Notes under the pieces: model-generated | Told to the model about the DNA's origin: nothing | Database searches by the model: none | Seen by the model: the letters and a program-made list of their open reading frames with translations, nothing else | Assembly: GCA_022773585.1 (NCBI GenBank) | Contig: JALEZZ010000069.1 | Span: 1-64,000 of the forward strand | Source of the DNA: Selenomonas sp. | GTDB taxonomy: Bacteria > Bacillota > Negativicutes > Selenomonadales > Selenomonadaceae | Length of the DNA: 64,000 bases | Direction: 5' to 3' | Part shown: positions 51,766 to 59,972 of the stretch, piece after piece | How positions within the stretch are numbered: the first letter of the stretch is position 1 | How the letters are laid out: each line of letters opens with the position of its first letter | Program-made: the position numbers and the translations under genes

Positions 51766-52431
51766 TTACACCATCGTCAGCACGATGGCCGCAAGGGGGA
51801 AGCAGGGGGTATAGTTGGAAAGGTCTTTCTGGTTGCGGCCCATCGCGAGCAGCACGAGGGCGGCGAGGCCGCCGAGGAGGAGGCCTGCGATGGCGACGGC
51901 GAGGAGCTGGTCCGTGCCGAGCCAGAGGCCGAGGACGGCGATGAGCTTGATGTCGCCGCCGCCGATGGCGCCGTGCGTGAGGAAGGCCAGCGCGAGGAAG
52001 ACGGCGAAGCCGAGGACGGCCGCGAGCAGGTGGTCGCTCACGACGCGTCCGAGGAGCGGCAGGCTCAAGAGCCCGAGCACGGCGAATGGCACGAGCATGC
52101 GGTCGAAGATGACCCGCTGCTCGAAGTCCGTGACGGTGCAGAGGACGAGGAAGAATTGGAACGCGAGCACGAAGAGGAGCGTGAGGATGGCAAAGCCCAG
52201 GCTGTCGGCACCGCTTGCGACGCCGCTCGTGAGCATCGACCAGGTGAAGATCAGGCCGTAGACGCCCGCGAGGATCATCGGCCGCCGCTTTGTCTGTGCG
52301 GCGAGCCTCTGTGGGAAGCTCAGGACGCTGCGCTCGGCTGCATAGCGCAGCTCGGCCCATCGCGCCCCGAAGATGCCGCCAGAGACGGCTAGAGCGATGG
52401 CGCAGAGAATCAGGAAGATTTTGAGAAGCAT
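51766..52431 (-). CDS. A24 prepilin peptidase
   Basis: 221 residues, an all-membrane aspartyl protease that trims type IV pilin or pseudopilin leaders. The two catalytic aspartates are in VTDFEQRVIFDRML and GAIGGGDIKLIAVLGLWLG (GxGD). About 60 residues precede the peptidase core, too few for the N-methylation domain of PilD. Pilus genes are absent here, though a ComK-like gene in the window fits a DNA-uptake role. GGCGGTGA lies eight bases before the ATG; a GTG four codons earlier is an alternative. Confidence 0.85.
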   Translation of the reverse strand: MLLKIFLILCAIALAVSGGIFGARWAELRYAAERSVLSFPQRLAAQTKRRPMILAGVYGLIFTWSMLTSGVASGADSLGFAILTLLFVLAFQFFLVLCTVTDFEQRVIFDRMLVPFAVLGLLSLPLLGRVVSDHLLAAVLGFAVFLALAFLTHGAIGGGDIKLIAVLGLWLGTDQLLAVAIAGLLLGGLAALVLLAMGRNQKDLSNYTPCFPLAAIVLTMV

Positions 52432-52502
52432 GATGATATTCACCGCCTTTTGCCACTATTCTAGAATATTTGAGATAGGGATGCAAGCCATCTCGTATCT
52501 TA

Positions 52503-52704
52503 GGCCCCTTCTCAGAGGGGGCTGTCAGCCGGATGGCTGACTGGGGGAGTCCCTTGGATGGCGTATCAAGAGAATAAAATAAAACTTCCGCGGGTGCGAT
52601 ATCGAAAATCGCACCCGCGGAAGTCATATTGTACGATTTCAAATGTCGTACAGGGGACTCCCCCCGCCGCTCACGCGGCCCGTCCCCCCTCTGGAGGGGG
52701 GCTT
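52503..52704. repeat. MITE-like family, complete element, core type B
   Basis: CCCCTTCTCAGAGGGG, GTCAGCCGGATGGCTGAC, GGGGGAGTCCCTTGGATGGC, CTTCCGCGGGTGCGATATCG / AAAATCGCACCCGCGGAAG, GTACAGGGGACTCCCC, CCGCTCACGCGG, CCCCCCTCTGGAGGGGGG. Confidence 0.94.
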
Positions 52705-52714
52705 CAGATGAAGT

Positions 52715-52927
52715 TTATGCGAGCTCGACGCGGTCGCTGGACTGGATGTAGAACTCCTTCACGCCCGTGGCGGCGAAGCCGTTCGCGCGGATGAAGTCCT
52801 TGGCGATCATGTCATCGGCTGCCGTCTGGACTTCGGCCTTCGTGAGGCCGTCCTTCGGGTCGGCGATGGAGATCGTGGACGTCTTCTGATCCTTGAGATT
52901 GAAGACGATCTTCAGGGTCTTAGACAT
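52715..52927 (-). CDS. DUF2922 family small protein
   Basis: 70 residues, MSKTLKIVFNLKDQKTSTISIADPK, LTKAEVQTAADDMIAKDFI, and the end VKEFYIQSSDRVELA. Typical DUF2922, which occurs next to DUF1659 in Firmicutes. Function unknown. GGAGGTGTGATTCCAT precedes the ATG. Confidence 0.85.
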   Translation of the reverse strand: MSKTLKIVFNLKDQKTSTISIADPKDGLTKAEVQTAADDMIAKDFIRANGFAATGVKEFYIQSSDRVELA

Positions 52928-52997
52928 ATGGAATCACACCTCCTTCTTTCTGTACCGAGCCCATCCCCCTCCAGGGAAGATGCGCCCTTTATTGGAT

Positions 52998-53055
52998 GCT
53001 ATTTGCCTTGCGGCAAATGGCAAAGATATCCGTAAGCGCTGAAGCGCTAACGGCT
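52998..53055. repeat. Two-hairpin dispersed repeat, copy 2
   Basis: GCTATTTGCC / GGCAAATGGC and ATCCGTAAGCGC / GCGCTAACGGCT. Reverse orientation of the copy in the 16S leader (87-144). Lies in the transcript between DUF1659 and DUF2922. Confidence 0.75.
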
Positions 53056-53059
53056 ATCT

Positions 53060-53287
53060 TTAAGCCTCTTCGACGAGCGAGGCGCTGTCGACGCGGCTGA
53101 CCACCGCGACGTCGTGCGCCTGGAGGGCGCCGAGCTTGCTGCCGATGGCGAGCAGGTCGTCGTCCGAGATGGCCGGGTTGACGTTCGCGAAGGAACGCTG
53201 CGCCGTGAGGGCTTTGCCGTCCGTGTTCGTGCCGGTGACGACTTTGAGCACGAGCTTCGTGCTCTGCGTGTCTTTCTTGGCTGCCAT
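53060..53287 (-). CDS. DUF1659 family small protein
   Basis: 75 residues: KLVLKVVTGTNTDGKALTAQRSFANVNPAISDDDLLAIGSKLGALQAHDVAVVSRVDSASLVEEA. Pairs with DUF2922 downstream, about 130 bases apart, as in other Firmicutes; probably one transcript. Function unknown. AAAGGAGGTGATACCTC precedes the ATG. Confidence 0.85.
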   Translation of the reverse strand: MAAKKDTQSTKLVLKVVTGTNTDGKALTAQRSFANVNPAISDDDLLAIGSKLGALQAHDVAVVSRVDSASLVEEA

Positions 53288-53362
53288 GAGGTATCACCTC
53301 CTTTCACTCTGATACTTGCAGGATGAGGGAGGGGATACAACGGGGGAGAAAAATTTTTCGCA

Positions 53363-53389
53363 AAAAAAAGAAGCCGGATGGCTTCTTTT
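53363..53389 (-). terminator. Terminator after the exported protein gene
   Basis: Leftward AAGAAGCCATCCGGCTTCTT followed by TTTTTT. Confidence 0.8.
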
Positions 53390-53391
53390 CA

Positions 53392-54084
53392 TCAAATGGC
53401 GATGCGCAGGTATTCTTCTACGAAGTCGCGGAGCTTGCGGGGGCCGGTGTAGTGGCTGCCGAAAATCTTCGTCCACTTGTCGCCGTGCTTCTTGATGCTG
53501 GCGAGCGTGCCGCGATAGACTTCATCCTCGATGGAGCCCGGGGTCAGGTCTTCCCAGTTGCGCGGCATGTAGCCACGTCCTTTGACGGTGTTATCGGGGC
53601 GTTCGCCGGAGACTTCGAGCTCGGAGAGGAACTGGATCTGCTGCGTCTTTGGACGGACGTAGTAGTGGGCGAGGTAATATTTCTGCGGATAGGAGTAGTT
53701 GCCGCTCTCAGGATCGTCCGTGCTGTCTGTCGGCACGATCTTGAGCCACGTATCGACGATGTATTCGTCATCGCGGTACGGCAGCGGGATCCAGTGCGTC
53801 GCACGACCGTCGAGGAAGTAGTCATAGCCGCTGTCCGTCAGGAGATAGGCGTAGCGCTCCTGCTCTTTTTTCTTGCGCTCGTCCGTCTTTTCCATTGTTT
53901 CGCTCTGGATGGCGGCTGTCTCCTTGTCCGAGGCGAACCAGTCATCGGCGGATGTCGTGTCGCCGCTGATTTCTTCCGGCTGGGCGTTATCTGATTCGGA
54001 GTCAGACGCAGCGGAGGCAAGCGGCGCAGCAAGGGTGAGGGAGAGCATGGCGATGAGGGCCGTGCGGCAGAGTTTCGTTTGCAT
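53392..54084 (-). CDS. Exported hypothetical protein
   Basis: 230 residues with a signal peptide (MQTKLCRTALIAMLSLTLAAPLASAASD), an acidic linker (SESDNAQPEEISGDTTSADDWFAS) and a domain with YAYLLTDSGYDYFLDGRATHWIPLPYRDDEYIVDTWLKI and PQKYYLAHYYVRPKTQQIQFLSELEVSG. Similar surface-layer-associated exported proteins occur in Selenomonadales but I know no function. It follows another exported protein gene by 32 bases, so the two are probably one operon. Confidence 0.6.
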   Translation of the reverse strand: MQTKLCRTALIAMLSLTLAAPLASAASDSESDNAQPEEISGDTTSADDWFASDKETAAIQSETMEKTDERKKKEQERYAYLLTDSGYDYFLDGRATHWIPLPYRDDEYIVDTWLKIVPTDSTDDPESGNYSYPQKYYLAHYYVRPKTQQIQFLSELEVSGERPDNTVKGRGYMPRNWEDLTPGSIEDEVYRGTLASIKKHGDKWTKIFGSHYTGPRKLRDFVEEYLRIAI

Positions 54085-54116
54085 GAGGTTCACCTCGGTT
54101 TCAGAAAAAGGGAACA

Positions 54117-54995
54117 TCAGTCTTCGCTGATGGCGATGTCATTCATAGCCTCTTTCATTGCGTTGTGGACGGCATCCTGGAATGCACGGCCATTGGGAAA
54201 GCCGTTGTGCGACTTGCCCTTGGCGGCGATGTCGTTGCGATAGAGATAGTCGCCGCTCCCACAGTCGACGAAGCGCACGCGGAGCCAGACGCTCGGCTTT
54301 GTCGTGCTCGAGCCAATCGGAGGCAGCGGCCAGACCATGTGATGGTAGAATTCCGAATTGCCTTCGGTCAGCGTGACCATGAGGACGTACTGATAGTCAA
54401 AGGCTTTGCCTGCCGAGACGAGGTCTTTGCGGACGAGGTCGGCAGTGCCGCGCGGCTGGACTTTGACGGGGACGCCGTCGGCATCGAGTGCGTCCTCTTT
54501 CTGGATGGAGTCTTTTGAAATGGCGCCGCTCACGAGACCGACGTCGCCAGACGTGCCAGCGCCATCTTTCGTGACGGTCGCCGTGCCATGCTGGCCGGCA
54601 TAGCGGTCTTCCGCCATCTGCAGGAGGCGCGTATTGACGTCCGTGCCTTTCATGACGGCAAAGCTTTCGCGCGGGAATTTCTGGCGGATCTGCGCGTAAA
54701 TATCATTTTTCACGCGATCCTCTGAGACGAGGGCTTCGTCACCATTGACGATGACGGCGATCCGCGTGCGGCCGCCCGGGCCGACCGGCCCTTTGCTGCC
54801 ATAGATGATGTGATGTGCGCGGGCATAGACATCCGAAGACTGGTAGTCCTTGTCCTTTTTGAGTTCTCGCTGTGCGACGCTGACGCTCGGCTGGCTGACA
54901 GCTGCCTCAGCCGTCGCGGCGTCCTCTGCGGGCGCAAAGGACGGCAGCAGGAGTGCTGCGAGGAGCAGCAGGCATCCTTGGATGATTCGTTTCAT
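54117..54995 (-). CDS. Exported hypothetical protein
   Basis: 292 residues: signal peptide (MKRIIQGCLLLLAALLLPSFAPAEDA), then GPGGRTRIAVIVNGDEALVSEDRVKNDIYAQIRQKFPRESFAVMKGTDVNTRLLQMAED and FDYQYVLMVTLTEGNSEFYHHMVWPLPP, VWLRVRFVDCGSGDYLYRNDI. The middle has the look of a secreted lipid- or peptide-binding beta domain (as in CsgG/TolB-type pre-domains), which is a guess. GGAGGGAACC precedes the ATG. Confidence 0.6.
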   Translation of the reverse strand: MKRIIQGCLLLLAALLLPSFAPAEDAATAEAAVSQPSVSVAQRELKKDKDYQSSDVYARAHHIIYGSKGPVGPGGRTRIAVIVNGDEALVSEDRVKNDIYAQIRQKFPRESFAVMKGTDVNTRLLQMAEDRYAGQHGTATVTKDGAGTSGDVGLVSGAISKDSIQKEDALDADGVPVKVQPRGTADLVRKDLVSAGKAFDYQYVLMVTLTEGNSEFYHHMVWPLPPIGSSTTKPSVWLRVRFVDCGSGDYLYRNDIAAKGKSHNGFPNGRAFQDAVHNAMKEAMNDIAISED

Positions 54996-55133
54996 GCTTG
55001 GTTCCCTCCAATGCAGATGTGGTCGATACAAGATAGTTCTTTTTAAATTTTAACACGGTTTCGTTCTTGGGACAAGGGGATTTCAAATGCCCGCGTAAAT
55101 CGCAATCATGCATCTCATACGCCTAGCTTGTGA

Positions 55134-55182
55134 GACTCCCTCAGTCAGCCATTCGGCTGACAGCCCCCTCTGAGAGGGGGCC
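55134..55182. repeat. MITE-like family, terminal fragment
   Basis: GACTCCCTCAGTCAGCC..GGCTGAC, CCCCCTCTGAGAGGGGG, directly after the rsmG stop. Confidence 0.78.
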
Positions 55183-55187
55183 TGATG

Positions 55188-55907
55188 TTACAGCGGCTTT
55201 TTTGCGGGGGTGCCGGCCTTTCTGGGGTATGCTTTTGGCGTCGGGGCGATTTTCGTGATCGTCAGGACGGCGCGCTTGTCGGAAAGGCCCGGGAGCGTGA
55301 CGGGACGGATCGTTTCGAGGCGGCCGCCGAGGAGCTTCAGGGCGCGCTTGGCGTCTGTCGCTTCTTCTTCGGCTGTGCGGCCTTTGAGTGCGATGAGGTG
55401 GCCCCCCTTCTTGACGAAGGGCAGCGTGTACTCGAGGAGCACGGGCAGGCGGGCGACGGCGCGGCTGACGGCGATGTCGTAGCGTTCGCGGTGCTGCTGC
55501 TCGCGGGCGGCATCCTCGGCGCGCGCATGGACGCAGGTGACGCCCGTGAGGCCGAGGTCTTCAACGACGGCTTCAAGGAATGCCAGCCGCTTCGCGAGGC
55601 TGTCCATGAGCGTCAGGCGGATGGACGGATCGAAAATTTTGAGCGGCACTCCCGGAAAGCCTGCGCCCGTGCCGACGTCGATGACGGTCGGAGCCCCATC
55701 GAAGAGCTTTTTGTCGTAGGCCGTGAGCGAGTCGATCATGTGCTTGACCGCGACGTCCCGCGGCTCGGTGATGGCCGTGAGGTTCATGCGCTCGTTCCAG
55801 TCGACGAGCAGCGCGTCATAGCGCGTGAATTTCAGAATCTGGTCTTCGGAGAGAGAAAGGGAAGCCGCCTCTGCGGCGGCACGGAGTTCGGTCGTGAAAT
55901 CGGTCAT
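55188..55907 (-). CDS. rsmG: 16S rRNA (guanine-527-N7)-methyltransferase RsmG
   Basis: 239 residues; SAM-binding VIDVGTGAGFPGVPLKIFDPSIRLTLMDSLAKRLAFL (about 75-112), NERMNLTAI, YDIAVSRAVA. Usually sits in the mnmE-mnmG-rsmG run; here it has moved to the other side of the origin. AAAAAAGGAACTG precedes the ATG. Confidence 0.95.
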   Translation of the reverse strand: MTDFTTELRAAAEAASLSLSEDQILKFTRYDALLVDWNERMNLTAITEPRDVAVKHMIDSLTAYDKKLFDGAPTVIDVGTGAGFPGVPLKIFDPSIRLTLMDSLAKRLAFLEAVVEDLGLTGVTCVHARAEDAAREQQHRERYDIAVSRAVARLPVLLEYTLPFVKKGGHLIALKGRTAEEEATDAKRALKLLGGRLETIRPVTLPGLSDKRAVLTITKIAPTPKAYPRKAGTPAKKPL

Positions 55908-55979
55908 AGACAGTTCCTTTTTTGTAGAGTTCTTCTAGAAAGTATTTTCGCCGCCAAGCGCAGGATTTCCTGCCACAGC

Positions 55980-57530
55980 TCACCATTTCTTCTGCGCGCT
56001 CTCGCCGCCGATGGCGCCGAGCATCAGCAGGGAGAAGATGCCGGCGCGGCCTGCGAGCATCAGGAGGATGGCGACGATTTTCGTCGCGGGAGCGAGGGCG
56101 GCGAGGCCTTCGAGGCCGAGGAGCAGCGCGACCTGGCCCGTGCTCGTGAGGCAGCCCGCCGAGAGGCCCATGGCCGGGAGGATGGCGACGCCCGACGCCG
56201 CGATGGCGATCGTGCCGAGAAAGAAGAACGCATTCGTCAGGAAGAAGAATGCGAGGATGCGGCCGACGACCTTGTCCGGCACGGCGAGGCCGTCGAGGCG
56301 CACGCTGACGACCATGTGCGGGTGGAGCGTGCGGCGGAGCTCCTCGACCGTCAATTTTGCGAGGACAAGCAGGCGCACCACCTTCAGACCGCCTGCCGGA
56401 CTGCCGATGCAGCCGCCGACGAACGCGAGCAAAAACAGCACGTAGCGGTCGAAATCCGGCCATGCGGAGACAGCGACCGACGAGAAGCCCGCCGTCGTGA
56501 AAAATGAAATGACATGGAAAGCGCCGTGGCGCAGCGCCGTCAGGATGGGATACGTGCCCGTGAAAGCGAGGTGGAGCGCCACGAGAAGCGAGCAGGCCGC
56601 AGCGACCGCGAGCGTCGCGCGGAGCTCGGCGTCCGCCCAGAGGAGGCGCGGACTGCGGCGCGCGATGCATTTCCAGTACAAGAGAAAATTGCCGCCCGTC
56701 ACGAGCATCATGCAGCAGCCCGCCGCCTCGAGTGCGGAATCGCGGCCGAGCGAGCCCATCGAGAACGCCGAAGCCGCGCCGCTGCCCGCCGTCGAAATCG
56801 TCGTGAGCGAGAGCAGCAGCGCCCGCAGCGGCGTCAGCCCGAGCGCGAGGAACACGCCGAGGAAGATGACCGTCAGCCCGCCATACACCGCGAGCCCCTG
56901 CCAGATCGACTGGTGCATCTTTCGCCAGACCGGGCTGAAATAGACGCTCTGCCGCGCCGTCAAAGTGATGCCGAAGCAGCCGCTGACCTGCGGCAAGACC
57001 GTCACGAGCATCACGACGAACGCGAGCCCGCCGAGCCAGTTCATGAGCCCGTGCCAGAGCACGAGCGATGGCGGCAGCGCCCCCGCCACATAATCAAAAT
57101 TCGACAACCCCGTCGCCGTGAACGACGACATGCTCTCGAAGAACGCATCGAGCGGCGAAAGCTGCCCCGACAGCACGAACGGCATCGCCCCGACGAACGC
57201 GAGATACGGCCATGCCATCACCGCGAAAAGCGCCCCCTCCGCGAGCGTCAGCGGCCGCTTGTGCTCCCGCCCGAGATGGCGGAAAAGCGCGCCCGTCGCG
57301 ACCGCCACGAGCAGCGGCACGCCATACGTCGAGAGCCCCGCCGACGCACCGGCGCCAGCGACCGCCATCGCCTTCCCCGTCATCCACGTCCCCGAAGCCC
57401 CCGTCACCCGCGCGACCGCGCCCGTCACCACATCCTGCTGCGAAAGCGCGAGCGGCAGCAAGAGGAGCGCCGAAAGGGCCACCGACAGCCGCGAGAGCAG
57501 ATACCAGAAAATCGCATGGGCATGGCGCAT
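55980..57530 (-). CDS. trkH: TrkH-family potassium channel subunit, copy 2
   Basis: 516 residues with the four filter repeats: SMSSFTATGLSNFD, LTTISTAGSGAASAF, SFFTTAGFSSVAVSAWPD and LTSTGQVALLLG. The last repeat lacks the usual GNVGP. An N-terminal extra helix is present. trkA is next but one upstream on the same strand, so this copy is the likely partner. AAAGGAGGCC precedes the ATG. Confidence 0.9.
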   Translation of the reverse strand: MRHAHAIFWYLLSRLSVALSALLLLPLALSQQDVVTGAVARVTGASGTWMTGKAMAVAGAGASAGLSTYGVPLLVAVATGALFRHLGREHKRPLTLAEGALFAVMAWPYLAFVGAMPFVLSGQLSPLDAFFESMSSFTATGLSNFDYVAGALPPSLVLWHGLMNWLGGLAFVVMLVTVLPQVSGCFGITLTARQSVYFSPVWRKMHQSIWQGLAVYGGLTVIFLGVFLALGLTPLRALLLSLTTISTAGSGAASAFSMGSLGRDSALEAAGCCMMLVTGGNFLLYWKCIARRSPRLLWADAELRATLAVAAACSLLVALHLAFTGTYPILTALRHGAFHVISFFTTAGFSSVAVSAWPDFDRYVLFLLAFVGGCIGSPAGGLKVVRLLVLAKLTVEELRRTLHPHMVVSVRLDGLAVPDKVVGRILAFFFLTNAFFFLGTIAIAASGVAILPAMGLSAGCLTSTGQVALLLGLEGLAALAPATKIVAILLMLAGRAGIFSLLMLGAIGGESAQKKW

Positions 57531-57631
57531 GAGGGAGGCCTCCTTTCAGGAAAATTCAAGAGAAAGACAGCAAATGTATATGCAATTACCATACAACATG
57601 GTATAATGCAGATAGAAGGGAGCGATGCAGA

Positions 57632-57907
57632 ATGGCTGCAACAAAATCACTCAGCATCCGCGTGGACGCGAACCTCAAGCGGGAATCGGAAGACGTCTTG
57701 GAAAAGCTCGGTGTTTCGACATCGACAGTGGTCTCGATGCTTTTGAAAACCATCGTCCGCAATCAGGCCATTCCTCCAGAACTGTTCACCATCACATCAA
57801 AAGAGGAACGCAACCGCGCGTATCTTGCAAAACTGGAGAAGAGCTTTGCAGAGTACGAAGCGGGCATGGGAGAGGCACATCCTTTGATGGAGGGCGCAGA
57901 TGCATAA
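57632..57907 (+). CDS. RelB/DinJ-family antitoxin
   Basis: 91 residues with a ribbon-helix-helix start: KSLSIRVDANLKRESEDVLEKLGVSTSTVVSMLLKTIVRNQAIPPEL, then a toxin-binding tail. Its stop overlaps a toxin start by seven bases, but that toxin is cut after 13 codons (next entry), so the antitoxin is an orphan. AGAAGGGAGCGATGCAGA precedes the ATG. A short palindrome (ATACAACATGGTAT, about 57591-57604) upstream could be its operator. Confidence 0.85.
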   Translation: MAATKSLSIRVDANLKRESEDVLEKLGVSTSTVVSMLLKTIVRNQAIPPELFTITSKEERNRAYLAKLEKSFAEYEAGMGEAHPLMEGADA

Positions 57908-57945
57908 CATCATCTGGACGCCGACGGCGTGGGAGGATGGACGTC
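57900..57945 (+). pseudogene. YoeB/Txe-like toxin, 5' remnant
   Basis: MHNIIWTPTAWED matches the start of YoeB/Txe mRNA interferases, then the frame runs into foreign sequence and stops within a few codons. Breakpoint near 57937. Confidence 0.6.
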
Positions 57946-57973
57946 ATACTATATCGTAGTACAATATAGTACA
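57945..57973 (+). promoter_or_regulatory. Operator-like palindrome before the second antitoxin
   Basis: TACTATAT and ATATAGTA (about 57950-57974) around CGTAGTACA. Probably bound by the antitoxin that follows. GGGAGGAGA is the ribosome site. Confidence 0.5.
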
Positions 57974-57990
57974 GAAGGGAGGAGATCACC

Positions 57991-58212
57991 ATGGGGTTTT
58001 CCATTCGGATGAATGAAGAGGAACGGGCACTCGCGGACAGCTATGCGAAGCTGCATGCGATGTCGCTTGGTGAGGCGTTCAAGCGCGCCTTGTTTGAGAA
58101 AATCGAGGATGAGTACGACATCCGCGTAGCGGAAGAAGCACACGAAGCGTATGTCAAGAGTGGCAAGAAGCGCCGTCCCATCGAAGAACTCTGGAAGGAG
58201 ACGGGGCTATGA
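57991..58212 (+). CDS. Ribbon-helix-helix antitoxin (RelB-like)
   Basis: 73 residues: MGFSIRMNEEERALADSYAKLHAMSLGEAFKRALFEKIEDEYDIRVAEEAHEAYVKSGKKRRPIEELWKETGL, the antitoxin type that partners RelE-family toxins. Its last codons overlap the next gene by four bases (ATGA). The toxin is truncated. Confidence 0.85.
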   Translation: MGFSIRMNEEERALADSYAKLHAMSLGEAFKRALFEKIEDEYDIRVAEEAHEAYVKSGKKRRPIEELWKETGL

Positions 58213-58380
58213 GCTGCCGCGTGGACACGACGGAACGCTTCGATCAGGAGTTCCGAAAACTCGACCACTATACGCAGCGGATGCTGAAGGCATGGATTGA
58301 AAAGCATCTCGTGGGTTGCGAAGACCCGCGTGCGAAGGGCAAGGGGCTGACAGCGAACCTGGCGGGCTATTCTTTTCCCT
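58209..58380 (+). pseudogene. RelE-family toxin, 3'-truncated
   Basis: MSCRVDTTERFDQEFRKLDHYTQRMLKAWIEKHLVGCEDPRAKGKGLTANLAGY is the RelE N-terminal two thirds. The family's catalytic end (WRYRIGDYRVL..HR) is missing. At about 58370 the sequence becomes the 3' end of trkA on the other strand. The open frame continues to 58496 only by chance. Confidence 0.8.
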
Positions 58381-59713
58381 TGAAATACTTCATGACCTTC
58401 TGTGCGAACTGGGTCTGGATGAAGAGGATGATGCGGTCGCCGGGGAGGAGGACGGTGGTGCCGTTCGGGATTTCGGCTTCGCCGGCGCGGACGTAGGCGC
58501 AGACGAGGCATTCTTTCGGGAGCTTGGCGTCCATGAGGCGCTTGCCGGCGGCGGGGGCGCCTTCCTGCATGATGACTTCGACGGCTTCGGCTTTCGCGCC
58601 TTCGAGGAGGGAGACGGAGACGACGCCGCCGCGGCGGGCGAAGGCGAGGACTTCGCTGGCGGAGAGCAGGCGCGCGGAGAGGACGACGTCGACGCCGACT
58701 TTTTCCATGAGGTCGACGTATTCGTTGCGGGCGACGCGGACGACGGTCTTGTCGGCGCCGAGGTGCTTCGCGAGCAGCGCGAGCATGAGGTTGAGCTTGT
58801 CGTCTTCTGTGAGACAGACGACGACGTCAGCTTCGGCGACGCCCTCTTCGAGCAGGAGGTCGATGTCGGTGCCGTCGCCGCAGATGGCGATGCCGTGCTC
58901 GAGTTTTTCGGCCATGAGCTGGCAGCGCTCGTGGTCTTTTTCGACGACTTTGACTTCGACGTCCTGCTTGTCGAGGAGGCTCGCAAGGGCGCGGCCGGTG
59001 CGCCCGGCGCCGATGACCATGACGCGGTGGATGCGGCGGGCGTCGCGCTGGACGAAGTTCTGGCTGAACTGCTCGATGGCGGACGGGATGCCGATGAAGT
59101 AGGCGTTGTCGTGCGGCAGGAGCGAGTCGCCGCCATGCGGGATGATCATGCGGTGGTCGCGGAAGATCATGCCGGCGAGGACGCCGCGCGGGAGCTCGAT
59201 GTCTTTGAGCTGCTTGCGGGCAAAGGGCGACGAGCGGCGCACGCGGGTCTCGAAGAGGCGGACTTTGCCGTGGGCGAAGTCTTCGACGTTGAGGGCGGCG
59301 GGGGTCATGAGGATGCGGTTGATTTCGTTCGCGGTGATGAGCTCGGGGTTGAGCATGAGGTCGATGTCGAAATTTTCCTTCAGGTATTCTTTGGCTTCGC
59401 CCATGAACTGCATGTCGCGGATGCGGGCGATGGTGTGGGCGATGCCGTGCTTTTTGGCGAGGATGCAGCAGACCATGTTGACTTCGTCGCTGGCGGTGAC
59501 GGCGATGAGGATGTCGGCGCCGCGGATGTCGGGCTCGTTCATGGTGATGGGGCTCGCGCCGTTGGCGTGGATGGTGAGGACGTCGAGGGTGTTCTTCGGC
59601 CCTTCGAGCTGGGCGGCGTCATGGTCGACGATGACGACGTCGAAGGATTCTTTTGACAGGAGCTCGGCGATGCTGTACCCGAGCTTGCCCGCGCCGATGA
59701 CGATGACGCGCAT
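58367..59713 (-). CDS. trkA: Trk potassium-uptake regulator TrkA
   Basis: 448 residues, two RCK units: Rossmann motifs VIVIGAGKLGYSIAELLSKE (3-22) and VMVIGAGRTGRALASLLDKQ (about 232), each followed by an RCK_C segment (for example FETRVRRSSPFARKQLKDIELP and VSLLEGAKAEAVEVIMQEG). Binds NAD(H)/ATP and gates TrkH. AAGGAGGCCC precedes the ATG. Confidence 0.95.
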   Translation of the reverse strand: MRVIVIGAGKLGYSIAELLSKESFDVVIVDHDAAQLEGPKNTLDVLTIHANGASPITMNEPDIRGADILIAVTASDEVNMVCCILAKKHGIAHTIARIRDMQFMGEAKEYLKENFDIDLMLNPELITANEINRILMTPAALNVEDFAHGKVRLFETRVRRSSPFARKQLKDIELPRGVLAGMIFRDHRMIIPHGGDSLLPHDNAYFIGIPSAIEQFSQNFVQRDARRIHRVMVIGAGRTGRALASLLDKQDVEVKVVEKDHERCQLMAEKLEHGIAICGDGTDIDLLLEEGVAEADVVVCLTEDDKLNLMLALLAKHLGADKTVVRVARNEYVDLMEKVGVDVVLSARLLSASEVLAFARRGGVVSVSLLEGAKAEAVEVIMQEGAPAAGKRLMDAKLPKECLVCAYVRAGEAEIPNGTTVLLPGDRIILFIQTQFAQKVMKYFKGKE

Positions 59714-59793
59714 GGGTAGGGCCTCCTTTTCTTTCGTTCTGATTTTATTTCAAGTATACGTTTCGCAAAGGGCTCCGTCAACCGCGATTTTCC

Positions 59794-59822
59794 TTGACAC
59801 TCTGCCGCGCGTTTGCTAGATT
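59794..59822 (+). promoter_or_regulatory. Promoter of the ZTP-riboswitch transcript
   Basis: TTGACA (59794-59799), 17 bases, TAGATT (59817-59822). Confidence 0.75.
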
Positions 59823-59831
59823 ATTAGTAGG

Positions 59832-59946
59832 AATCTTGCACGACTGACGGAAGTGGAGTTCACCACGGGGAGTGCAAGTGGCAGCGTTGCTGCAGGAGAG
59901 CCGACCGTCTGGGCAAGAGCCTTGGACTTTGTCGGCTCTTTTTTCG
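59832..59946 (+). promoter_or_regulatory. ZTP (pfl) riboswitch with terminator
   Basis: TTGCACGACTGACGG, AAGTGGAGTTCACCACGGGG, AGTGCAAGTG (stem with the first arm), and CCGACCGTCTGGGCAAG, matching the pfl consensus end CCGCCTGGGC. GAGCCGAC (59898-59905) can pair either within the aptamer pseudoknot or with GTCGGCTC (59931-59938) before a T-run, giving a typical on-switch: ZTP or ZMP binding prevents termination. Fits the AICAR-transformylase-like gene downstream. Confidence 0.85.
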
Positions 59947-59972
59947 TGCGATTTTGCAAAGGAGACAGCGAA

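Noticed and set aside
58209-58496. Full-length RelE toxin of 95 codons
   Set aside because: Only the first about 54 residues match RelE; the rest is translation of the antisense of the trkA end.
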